Source of the DNA: Bacteroidales bacterium UBA3764
Lineage (GTDB): Bacteria > Bacteroidota > Bacteroidia > Bacteroidales > UBA932
DNA length: 7,739 bases
Assembly: GCA_002371115.1 (NCBI GenBank)
Contig: DFFY01000063.1
Location: 21,305 to 29,043 of the forward strand
Direction of reading: 5' to 3'
In this document: piece by piece, positions 1-6,252 of the stretch
Layout: every line of letters begins with the position of its first letter
How positions within the stretch are numbered: the stretch's first letter is position 1
The notes under the pieces: generated by a model
The model's input: the letters and a program-made list of their open reading frames with translations, nothing else
What the model was told of the DNA's origin: nothing
The model's database searches: none
Program-made: the position numbers and the translations under genes

Positions 1-1238
1 ACGCACTGCTCGTGGATGCTCTTCATGATGAAGTGGAGTTTGTCGTCCACCTCCTGGGCGTCCCAGGAGATGTGCTCCGCGTTCTGGGTCATTTCCAGGC
101 CGGAAGTGGCGACGCCGCCCGCATTTACGGCCTTGCCGGGCGCAAACAGGATGCCGCTGTGCTGGAAGAAGTGAATGGCGCCGGGCTGGCAGCCCATGTT
201 GGACACCTCGCAGCAGCACCAGCAGCCGTTGGCCTTCAATTCCTTGGCGTCTTCCTCAGAAAGCTCGTTCTGGAAGGCGCAAGGCAGGGCGATATCCACG
301 GGGATGCTCCAGCTCTTCTTGCCGGCGGTGAACTTGGCCTGAGCGGGGAATTTGTCCGCCATATCCTGTACTTTATTGCGGTTGGAAGCACGCATAACCA
401 GCATGTAGTCAATCATTTCCGGGGTAATGCCGTCCGGAATCTCGCACACGCCGTCCGGGCCGCTGATGGCCACCACCTTGGCGCCCAGTTCACGGGCCTT
501 GGTAGCCGCGCCCCAAGCTACGTTGCCAAAGCCGGAGAGGGCCACTTTCTTGCCCTTGATGTCCTTGCCGGCTTTCTGCAGCAGGTGCTGGGTGAAGTAC
601 AGGGCGCCGAAACCGGTAGCTTCCGGACGAAGGATACTGCCGCCCCAGGTGCCGCCCTTGCCGGTGAGCACGCCGGTATTGTACTGGCGGGCCAGCTTCT
701 TGTACATGCCATAGAGATAGCCGATTTCACGGCCGCCCACGCCTACGTCTCCGGCAGGAATATCCTGGTCCGGGCCGATGCAGTTCCACAGTTCCAGCAT
801 GAACGCCTGGCAGAAACGCATGATTTCGTCGTTGGACTTCCCTACCGGGTCAAAATCCGAACCGCCCTTGGCGCCCCCCATCGGGAGGGTGGTAAGGGCA
901 TTCTTGAAGGTCTGTTCAAAGCCCAGGAACTTGAGCATGGAAGGCGTTACGGCCTTGTGGAAACGGAGACCTCCCTTATAAGGGCCGATGGCACTGTTGA
1001 ACTGGATGCGGTAGCCGGTGTTGGTCTGGACCTCGCCGCGGTCGTCGATCCAGGTGACGCGGAAAGTGAAAATGCGGTCCGGTTCCACCAGACGCTCTAC
1101 AATCTTGGCTTTCTCAAACTCAGGATGCTGGTTATATACCTCTTCAATGGATTCCAGTACTTCCTGCACGGCCTGCAGATACTCCTTCTCCAAGGGATAC
1201 TTGGCCTGAAGGCGTGCCATGATGTCAGTTGTTTTCAT
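1..1238 (-). CDS. gdhA: Glutamate dehydrogenase, probably NADP-type, C-terminus cut by window edge
   Basis: Cytoplasmic enzyme of the hexameric Glu/Leu/Phe/Val dehydrogenase family; it interconverts 2-oxoglutarate plus ammonia and glutamate. 412 codons are present; family members are about 445 residues, so roughly the last 30 are missing. The start at 1238 (MKTTDIMARLQ) gives a normal N-terminus. Substrate-site motifs are intact: GPYKGG with K88, K112, PMGGAKGG with catalytic K124, PAGDVGVGGREIG with D164, and NAGGVATSGLEM with S379. The Rossmann domain starts near residue 230 with GFGNVA (236-241). Two usually conserved motifs on the coenzyme side differ: PCAFQNEL (319-326) where PCATQNE is usual, and EVSNMG (344-349) where EGANMP is usual, the latter preceded by a cysteine cluster (339-343). 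NADP preference is inferred from family resemblance and not from a decisive residue. It is the most downstream minus-strand gene here, but has its own promoter 116 bases after ompH. Confidence 0.95.
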   Translation of the reverse strand, partial: MKTTDIMARLQAKYPLEKEYLQAVQEVLESIEEVYNQHPEFEKAKIVERLVEPDRIFTFRVTWIDDRGEVQTNTGYRIQFNSAIGPYKGGLRFHKAVTPSMLKFLGFEQTFKNALTTLPMGGAKGGSDFDPVGKSNDEIMRFCQAFMLELWNCIGPDQDIPAGDVGVGGREIGYLYGMYKKLARQYNTGVLTGKGGTWGGSILRPEATGFGALYFTQHLLQKAGKDIKGKKVALSGFGNVAWGAATKARELGAKVVAISGPDGVCEIPDGITPEMIDYMLVMRASNRNKVQDMADKFPAQAKFTAGKKSWSIPVDIALPCAFQNELSEEDAKELKANGCWCCCEVSNMGCQPGAIHFFQHSGILFAPGKAVNAGGVATSGLEMTQNAEHISWDAQEVDDKLHFIMKSIHEQC

Positions 1239-1279
1239 TACAAAAACGGTGTTTTAGTGTTTAGGGTTATAAACAAAAA

Positions 1280-1297
1280 GGAATTCGCTTCAATTCC
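1280..1297 (-). promoter_or_regulatory. 6-bp inverted repeat in the gdhA leader
   Basis: GGAATT and AATTCC flank a six-base spacer. The site sits at or just after the transcription start predicted from the -7 box at 1302-1309. It could be an operator for a nitrogen- or carbon-responsive repressor, or a weak leader hairpin. Only the symmetry is seen; the role is inferred. Confidence 0.3.
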
Positions 1298-1301
1298 GTT
1301 A

Positions 1302-1332
1302 CAAATGTAAAGAATTAAAAACGAATTCCCAA
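1302..1332 (-). promoter_or_regulatory. Bacteroidetes-type promoter of gdhA
   Basis: On the minus strand TACATTTG (1302-1309) matches the -7 consensus TAnnTTTG exactly. TTG at 1330-1332, 20 bases upstream, fits the -33 element. Transcription would begin near 1296, giving a leader of about 58 bases before the gdhA ATG. gdhA can therefore be expressed separately from the upstream ompH gene. Confidence 0.6.
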
Positions 1333-1354
1333 TAAATTTCCGGAAAGATTTCCT

Positions 1355-1927
1355 TTACTTGGCGGGAGCAGCCTGGGCAGCCTGCGCCTGGGCCTGGAGC
1401 TCTGCCTGGAGGCTTTCCATGGTGCGGTCGGCCGGAATATTCAGGGCCTTGCGGGCGTCTGCGGTGATATCGATGACCTTGGAATCGTCAAAATAAAGGG
1501 CCTGGGATGCGTCGAACAGGACGGTGAGCCCCTTGGCCTTGGCAATCTCGTTCACGGCCTTGGAAGCCTTTTCCTGAATGGGAGCGGTGAGCTGGGCCTG
1601 CTGCTGCTGGAGTTCCTGGGAGATGGACTGCTGGAATTCCTGGATGCGGTTCTGGATTTCCATGAGTTCACGCTCCTTGGATTCGCGGATGGCCGCCGTC
1701 CAGCTGGCCTGCTTCTGCTGATACTGGTTCATCTTGCCCTGATACTCCTCCACCATGGCGGAGTAGGTTTCTTCGGCCTCCTTCTGGGAAGCGTTGATGG
1801 CCTCGCGAGCGGTGTCCATTTCCGGCATCAGCATCACGAGTTCATTGAAGTTCACTTTACCCATGGTCTGGGCGGAAAGGGAAAGGGTTGCAAAGGCTGC
1901 AAGGGCGATGACAAAAAGTTTTTTCAT
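1355..1927 (-). CDS. Periplasmic OmpH/Skp-family chaperone
   Basis: 190-residue secreted protein of the OmpH/Skp family, whose members hold unfolded outer-membrane proteins in the periplasm for delivery to the BAM complex. MKKLFVIALAAFATLSLSA is a signal peptide with likely cleavage before QTMGKVNF. The mature N-terminal strand (KVNFNELV, 24-31) is followed by a long charged, Gln-rich coiled coil (about 40-125) that would form the tentacles, and then a return strand TVLFDASQALYFDD (135-148). The tail (175-190) is a low-complexity run of Gln and Ala ending APAK. The reading frame is open up to 1966, but the ATG at 1927 is chosen because it begins the signal peptide. It lies 104 bases after bamA with a repeat array between them. 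I see no TAnnTTTG box in that gap, so co-transcription with bamA is likely. The family is clear; the exact clients are inferred. Confidence 0.92.
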   Translation of the reverse strand: MKKLFVIALAAFATLSLSAQTMGKVNFNELVMLMPEMDTAREAINASQKEAEETYSAMVEEYQGKMNQYQQKQASWTAAIRESKERELMEIQNRIQEFQQSISQELQQQQAQLTAPIQEKASKAVNEIAKAKGLTVLFDASQALYFDDSKVIDITADARKALNIPADRTMESLQAELQAQAQAAQAAPAK

Positions 1928-1957
1928 ATCCTTTAATATTAATTGTTTTCTGTTTGT

Positions 1958-1984
1958 GAGATACACTCGCTTCGCTCGGTATAA
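1958..1984. repeat. Dispersed intergenic repeat with mirror-symmetric CTCGCTTCGCTC core
   Basis: The core at 1966-1977 reads the same backwards (a mirror repeat) and is flanked by ATAC (1961-1964) and its complement GTAT (1979-1982). From memory it resembles a short interspersed motif seen between genes in many bacteria, with core TTCGCTTCGCTCAGAATGACA and arms that vary as complementary pairs. The copy number in this genome cannot be judged from one window. Confidence 0.5.
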
Positions 1985-2045
1985 CAGGGATTAGAATTGC
2001 TGGCGGTATGACAGGGATTATATGACAGGGATTAGAATTGCTGGC
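1980..2045. repeat. Short repeat array that includes the 3' end of bamA
   Basis: The 14-base unit TATRACAGGGATTA occurs three times: 1980-1993 (R = A), then 2007-2020 and 2021-2034 (R = G, directly abutting). The first and third units are each followed by GAATTGCTGGC, so 1984-2004 and 2025-2045 are identical over 21 bases. On the minus strand the second of these is the end of bamA (its last Gln-Gln-Phe codons and stop). The other is a non-coding copy 41 bases downstream. The first unit runs directly into the mirror-repeat element at 1958-1984. Confidence 0.9.
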
Positions 2046-4611
2046 CCAGTACAAAGTGGAACTGGCTGCCGCCGTTGGTGGCGTCGTCGAAGCCGTAACC
2101 CCAGTCCACACCCAGCAGGCCAATCATCGGGAGGAACACACGTACGCCCACACCGGCGCTGCGCTTGATCTGGAACGGGTTGAACTCGCGGATGTCGCTC
2201 CAGCAGTTACCACCTTCCAGGAACACCAGGGCAAAAATGGTGCTCTGCGGCTGCAGGATTACCGGATAACGGAGCTCCACGGTGAATTTGTCATATACGT
2301 TACCGGCGTAGCTCAGTCCGTTCTGGCTGTAAGGCGTAAGTTTGCGGGGCGTCAGGGAATAGTCCTCATAACCACGCAGGGAGATGATTTCCGCACCGTA
2401 AGTCATGTAACCGGACATGCCGTCACCACCCACCTGGAAGTTCTCGAACGGGGAATAGCCCCAGCTGCGGTTGTAGTATCCCAGGTAGCCGAACTGCGCA
2501 CGGGTCATGAGCACCAGGTCTCCCACCAGCTTGGCATATACGGTGCCGTTAAACTTCCACTTGTGGTACTCAATCCACTTGTAGCGCTGGGCGGCCGTCC
2601 AATCGTCATAATTGACATCTTTCCAGCTGTTCACCGCTACCTTCTGCCCGTCCTTATAGGTATATTTCCGGAACAGGGAATAAGGAGGCGTCAACTGAAG
2701 CGACAGGCTGAACTCAGAACCGGTTCGCGGGTAGATTTGCTGGTCCGTGGAGTTACGCGTAAGGGAGATGGTATAGCTCAGGTTGTGGGAGATACCGTCG
2801 TTGAACGCAAAGTAGCTGTTGGTCCAGTTGGTCAGTTTGTACGTCTGCCAGCTCAGGTTGTTATACAGGACAAAGTAGTTGTCCGGCCACTTGAGGCGCG
2901 TACCCAGTCCGGCATTGAAACCGAACACCTCGAACATTTTGTCCGTGGACAGGATGCCGATGGCAAGGTAACTGTCCGTCATGCGGGAATAGTACCCGGA
3001 AAGGCTGAGCGAAGTGGGCTTCTTGCCAAAGAGCCAGGGCTCCGTAAAGCTGGCGCTGAGCGTGGTGTAGTAACGTCCGTTGGTCTGGAAACGGAAAGAC
3101 AGGTTCTGGGCGTCTCCCAGCGGAACCGGACGCCAGGCACCTTTCTCCAGGATGCGCCGCGTGGAGAAGTTGTTGAAGCTTACGCCGGCCGTGAGCACGA
3201 AGGTGTTGCCGCCCCAACCGCCGGAAAGCTCCAGCTGTGAAGAGGGTTTCTCCTTCAAATTATAAATAATGTCCACGGTATTGTTCACCTGATTGGGGAC
3301 GATGGAATAGCCGCCCGGCCCCATGATGGCTTCCGGGTCGAACTGCCCCATGGAAGCGATTTCACGGATGGAACGTTCAAAGTCCGACTGGCTGAACAGG
3401 TAACCCGGGCGAGTCATGAGCTGACGGCGTACCACCCGTTCGTTGGTGAGGTCGTTGCCGTTGATGACAATCTCGTTGAGAATGGCCGGCTTGCCTTCGG
3501 AAATACGCATTTCCACATCTACGGAGTCGTTCTGGATATTCACTTCCACCGGCGTCACGTTGAAGAACAGATAACCGTTGTCCCGGTACAGCTTGGACAC
3601 GTCGTACTCGCTCTCCTTGCCGCCGCCGTGCAGGCGCTTTTCCATGGTGACCAGGTCATAGACATCGCCTTTTTTCACCTGCAGGATGTTGTTCAGCACC
3701 TCCGACGGATAAACGGAATTGCCCGTCCAGGTAATGTTGCGGAAGTAATACTTGCGGCCTTCCTCAAAGTCCATGTCTATGTTCAGGTGCTTGCCGTCCG
3801 GCAGGTAGTACACGGAGTCCCGGATGAGCCGCGCGTCGCGGAAACCGGCCTCGTTGAAGGCGTTGAGCACGGTTTTGCGGTCCGTCTGATACTCCTTCTC
3901 CTTGAACTTCTTGGACTTGAAGAAGTTGTACCAGGTGTCCGCATGGGTGTCCTTCATGTTCTTGGCCAGCTTGATGGGCTTGATAGACTTGTTGCCGGTG
4001 AAATTGATTTTCTTGATACGGATTTTCCGTCCCTTGTCCACGGCGAAATTCACCCGGACGGCGCTGCGGATCATGGTATCCCGGACCATCTGCACATCGA
4101 CATCGGCCTTCAGGTAACCTTTCTCCTTGTAATAACGCTTGATGATGTCCACCGAGGTATTTTTCACGTAATCCGAGTACTCGCGGCCGGGACGGAGGTT
4201 CAGGCGCTCCTGCAGGTCTTTTTTCTCGCTGCTTCTTACACCGCTGAAAGTCCAGCGGGAGACACGCGGCCGCTCACGGATGCAGATTTTGAACCAGGCG
4301 GTGTCCGCCGTGACGTTCAGCGAGTCCACCACTACGGCCACATCCTCAAAATAGCGCTGGGCCACCAGGCGCTTTACGATTCCGGTGACGTCTTCTCCGG
4401 GGACCGTGACTTCCTGGCCCTTGTGCAGGCCGGCGAGCTGCAGAATCTGGTGCTCGTTAAAGTAACGGTTGCCTTCCACGCCAACGCCGCCCACGACATA
4501 CTTCCTGGGATGATTATAATCGACCTCGATGCCGCTGCCTACCTCCTGCGCACCCGCGAGGAGCCCCGCGAGCAGCAACATGGCAGTGCAAAGTATCTTC
4601 TTCAAACGCAT
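2032..4611 (-). CDS. bamA: BamA, outer-membrane beta-barrel assembly protein (Omp85 family)
   Basis: 859-residue outer-membrane protein, the central subunit of the BAM machine that folds and inserts beta-barrel proteins. The signal peptide runs MRLKKILCTAMLLLAGLLAG with cleavage near AQE. Five POTRA repeats follow, approximately 38-113, 114-195, 197-285, 288-372 and 374-455; repeat hallmarks include the FTGNKS, WTGNSV and INGNDL turns and the KGYLKADV and NGYLFFNV segments. The barrel spans about 460-859. It has the conserved RGY (746-748) of loop 6 and ends in ...FVLGQQF with the C-terminal Phe of the beta-signal. The length fits Bacteroidales BamA. The frame is open up to 4941, but that extension overlaps uppS; the ATG at 4611 precedes the signal peptide. 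It begins 35 bases after uppS, with a promoter box in the gap. Its stop codon lies in a short repeat array. Confidence 0.97.
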   Translation of the reverse strand: MRLKKILCTAMLLLAGLLAGAQEVGSGIEVDYNHPRKYVVGGVGVEGNRYFNEHQILQLAGLHKGQEVTVPGEDVTGIVKRLVAQRYFEDVAVVVDSLNVTADTAWFKICIRERPRVSRWTFSGVRSSEKKDLQERLNLRPGREYSDYVKNTSVDIIKRYYKEKGYLKADVDVQMVRDTMIRSAVRVNFAVDKGRKIRIKKINFTGNKSIKPIKLAKNMKDTHADTWYNFFKSKKFKEKEYQTDRKTVLNAFNEAGFRDARLIRDSVYYLPDGKHLNIDMDFEEGRKYYFRNITWTGNSVYPSEVLNNILQVKKGDVYDLVTMEKRLHGGGKESEYDVSKLYRDNGYLFFNVTPVEVNIQNDSVDVEMRISEGKPAILNEIVINGNDLTNERVVRRQLMTRPGYLFSQSDFERSIREIASMGQFDPEAIMGPGGYSIVPNQVNNTVDIIYNLKEKPSSQLELSGGWGGNTFVLTAGVSFNNFSTRRILEKGAWRPVPLGDAQNLSFRFQTNGRYYTTLSASFTEPWLFGKKPTSLSLSGYYSRMTDSYLAIGILSTDKMFEVFGFNAGLGTRLKWPDNYFVLYNNLSWQTYKLTNWTNSYFAFNDGISHNLSYTISLTRNSTDQQIYPRTGSEFSLSLQLTPPYSLFRKYTYKDGQKVAVNSWKDVNYDDWTAAQRYKWIEYHKWKFNGTVYAKLVGDLVLMTRAQFGYLGYYNRSWGYSPFENFQVGGDGMSGYMTYGAEIISLRGYEDYSLTPRKLTPYSQNGLSYAGNVYDKFTVELRYPVILQPQSTIFALVFLEGGNCWSDIREFNPFQIKRSAGVGVRVFLPMIGLLGVDWGYGFDDATNGGSQFHFVLGQQF

Positions 4612-4625
4612 TCGAATATGAAACT

Positions 4626-4640
4626 TATCTTGCAAAGATA
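4626..4640 (-). promoter_or_regulatory. Promoter -7 box of bamA inside an inverted repeat
   Basis: On the minus strand TATCTTTG (4633-4640) matches TAnnTTTG in the gap between uppS and bamA. It would start transcription near 4627, about 16 bases before the ATG. The box is half of a perfect 6-bp inverted repeat, TATCTT-GCA-AAGATA (4626-4640). No good -33 element is seen. This would allow bamA-ompH expression independent of nadK-uppS. Confidence 0.5.
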
Positions 4641-4646
4641 TACATT

Positions 4647-5357
4647 TTATTTCACTTTTCCATACCGGCGGTCCCGTTGCGCATAGGCTTGTAGCGCCTC
4701 GCGGAACTGCGGCTTCCGGAAATCCGGCCACAGGACATCCGAGAAATAGAACTCCGTATAGGCACACTGCCAAAGCAGGTAATTGGAAATGCGGAGTTCT
4801 CCGGAAGTACGGATGAGCAGGTCCGGGTCCGGGATGCCGGCCGTTACCAGATACGGGGCGAAATCGGCAGGCGTCAGTGCCTGGAAATCCGCTGCAGACA
4901 GGTTGGCGGCAGCCTTCTTCATGGCCTGCATGATATCCCACTGCCCGCTGTAGCTCAGGAAAAGGATGAGCGTAGCGGTGCTGTTGGACGCCGTTTGGGC
5001 CATCATTTCGTCGATGGTGGCGTTCAGGGAGTCGCTCAGCCGCGCACGGTTGCCCAGAACCACAAAACGGATATGGTTGTCCATAAAGGTGACCAGTTCC
5101 TTCTTCATGGCCTTCATCATGAGTTCCATCAGGCCCAAGACCTCCTGTTCCGGGCGGTTCCAGTTTTCCTCCGAGAAGGCGTAGAGCGAAAGGTACTTCA
5201 CCCCTGCCTCCACGGCCGCCTCCAGGCAGGCACGGACGCTTTCAACGCCCTCGTAATGGCCGTATATTCTCTCTTTTCCACGTGCTTTGGCCCATCGGCC
5301 ATTGCCGTCCATGATAATGGAGACGTGCTGCGGGATAGTTTCCATGGTATTACACAT
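4647..5357 (-). CDS. uppS: Isoprenyl transferase, undecaprenyl diphosphate synthase
   Basis: Cytosolic cis-prenyltransferase that extends farnesyl diphosphate with isopentenyl diphosphate to the C55 lipid carrier used for peptidoglycan and surface glycans. 236 residues, near the usual 240-250. Motifs: IIMDGNGRWA with catalytic D17, GHYEGVESV (33-41), LSLYAFSEENWNRP (56-69), and the IPP-binding RTSGELRISNYLLWQ (183-197, with R183, R189, S191) followed by AYTEFYFSDVLWPDF. Segment SYSGQWDI (135-142) has Gln where many relatives have Arg (NYGGRWDI in E. coli). The start is ambiguous. ATG at 5357 overlaps the nadK stop by 8 bases and has AGGA about 10 bases upstream. ATG at 5345 lies 4 bases past that stop and would give 232 residues. 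Either way it is tightly coupled to nadK, which argues for one transcript. Confidence 0.95.
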   Translation of the reverse strand: MCNTMETIPQHVSIIMDGNGRWAKARGKERIYGHYEGVESVRACLEAAVEAGVKYLSLYAFSEENWNRPEQEVLGLMELMMKAMKKELVTFMDNHIRFVVLGNRARLSDSLNATIDEMMAQTASNSTATLILFLSYSGQWDIMQAMKKAAANLSAADFQALTPADFAPYLVTAGIPDPDLLIRTSGELRISNYLLWQCAYTEFYFSDVLWPDFRKPQFREALQAYAQRDRRYGKVK

Positions 5358-6171
5358 TTCTCATGTCCTCGCCCCAGAACAGCCGTGAAGTAAGGGCCTT
5401 CACGAAGCCGGACTCGGCGAGCCGGATGCGTTTAAGCGAAAATTGTGCCATCTCCACATGGATGGTCCAATCCGGCTGGATTTCCACCACCCGGTTGTCC
5501 GTGGACATGGTGGCATTTCCGTCCCTGGACTCGAAGGAAATGTCGATTTTGGCCGTTTCGGGCACCACGATGGGCCGTACGTTCAGGTTATGCGGGGCGA
5601 TAGGCGCAATGATAAGCACCTTGGTATCAGGCATACAGATGGGGCCGCCTACGCTCAGCGAATAAGCGGTGGATCCGGACGAGGTGGCCACGATGAGGCC
5701 GTCGGCCCAATAGGTGGGCAGCGGCTCGCCGTCCACGCACACATGGATGCCCAGCACCGAAGATCCGGTGCGGTGGAGCGACACTTCATTCACCGAGTAA
5801 GGCAGCATGCCAATGGTGCGGCGCGCCTCCGGCCCCTTGAGCGTAGCGTTGAGCACCGTACGGTACTCGATACGGAAATCCCCTTCCAAAAGGGCCTTGC
5901 GCACAGCCTCCGGCCGGTTTTCGCACAAGAAGCCGATGCGGCCGAAGTTCACGCCCAGGATGGGCAGGCCGATATCCGCCACCACATGCGCGGCGGAAAG
6001 GAACGTGCCGTCGCCGCCCATGGAAAGCACCAGGTCCGTTTCCGGACGGACGTCCGACTTGGTACGGATTTCGTATATCTCGAACGTGGCCGACTCCAGC
6101 TCTGACAGCAGGGCCTGCATCCGGGCGTCGCCGCGAAGGTTTTCGTTAAGAATGAAATAGCCTATTTTCAT
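5350..6171 (-). CDS. nadK: NAD kinase
   Basis: 273-residue cytosolic kinase that phosphorylates NAD to NADP, the sole route to NADP in most bacteria. Motifs: the GGDGT ATP/NAD loop (52-56, MGGDGTFLSAA), NE (128-129) in YSVNEVSLHR, WADGLIVATSSGSTAYSLSVGGP (155-177) and APIAPHNLNVRPIVVP (189-204). The ATSSGSTAY segment has Ser where the family commonly has Pro-Thr (TPTGSTAY). The start at 6171 (MKIGYFILN) is preferred over an in-frame ATG at 6189 because it matches the usual NadK N-terminus and because the longer form would begin at about the predicted transcription start. It is the first gene of the minus-strand cluster, divergent from pdxJ, and its 3' end overlaps or abuts uppS. Confidence 0.95.
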   Translation of the reverse strand: MKIGYFILNENLRGDARMQALLSELESATFEIYEIRTKSDVRPETDLVLSMGGDGTFLSAAHVVADIGLPILGVNFGRIGFLCENRPEAVRKALLEGDFRIEYRTVLNATLKGPEARRTIGMLPYSVNEVSLHRTGSSVLGIHVCVDGEPLPTYWADGLIVATSSGSTAYSLSVGGPICMPDTKVLIIAPIAPHNLNVRPIVVPETAKIDISFESRDGNATMSTDNRVVEIQPDWTIHVEMAQFSLKRIRLAESGFVKALTSRLFWGEDMRNV

Positions 6172-6193
6172 GTCTGCAAATAAAATCAAATGC

Positions 6194-6201
6194 CAAAATT
6201 A
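6194..6201 (-). promoter_or_regulatory. Promoter -7 box of nadK
   Basis: TAATTTTG on the minus strand matches TAnnTTTG. Transcription would start near 6188, leaving about 16 bases before the nadK ATG at 6171. No convincing -33 element is seen. This is probably the main promoter for the nadK-uppS block and possibly for the whole cluster. Confidence 0.5.
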
Positions 6202-6223
6202 ACACATTTCTGAGAATTTTCCT

Positions 6224-6231
6224 TACTTTTG
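6224..6231 (+). promoter_or_regulatory. Promoter -7 box of pdxJ
   Basis: TACTTTTG matches TAnnTTTG, with a predicted start near 6237 and a leader of about 15 bases. It overlaps the 8-bp palindrome TTGTACAA (6229-6236). It also rules out the in-frame TTG at 6229 as the pdxJ start, since that codon lies in the promoter. No clear -33 element is seen. Confidence 0.5.
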
Positions 6232-6252
6232 TACAATATAAAACAATCAGCC

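Noticed and set aside
12..1310. 432-codon open frame on the plus strand, antisense to gdhA
   Set aside because: It is the complement of a clearly conserved GDH with all catalytic motifs. Long antisense frames opposite GC-rich genes are common; this one resembles no family and runs across the gdhA promoter.
1340..1357. Possible terminator after ompH (GGAAATCTTTCC followed by TTTCCGGAAA)
   Set aside because: The stems are 4-5 bp with tiny loops and no following T-run on the minus strand; too weak to call.
1961..2045. CRISPR-like repeats in the bamA-ompH gap
   Set aside because: The units are 14 bases, two directly abut, spacers are absent or are copies of the bamA end, and no cas gene is present.
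2038..3240. 400-codon plus-strand frame antisense to the bamA barrel
   Set aside because: Explained by codon bias of bamA; the translation has no recognisable domain and the minus strand is unambiguous.
3628..4686. 352-codon plus-strand frame antisense to the BamA POTRA region
   Set aside because: Shadow of bamA; it also crosses the uppS-bamA gap and has no family resemblance.
4612..4941. N-terminal extension of the bamA frame up to 4941
   Set aside because: It overlaps the conserved 3' half of uppS in another frame, and BamA has a proper signal peptide starting at 4611.
5443..6105. 220-codon plus-strand frame antisense to nadK
   Set aside because: Shadow frame; NadK motifs are all present on the minus strand.
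6229..6252. Upstream TTG start for pdxJ adding eight residues
   Set aside because: The TTG lies within the predicted -7 box, and the ATG at 6253 matches the usual PdxJ N-terminus.
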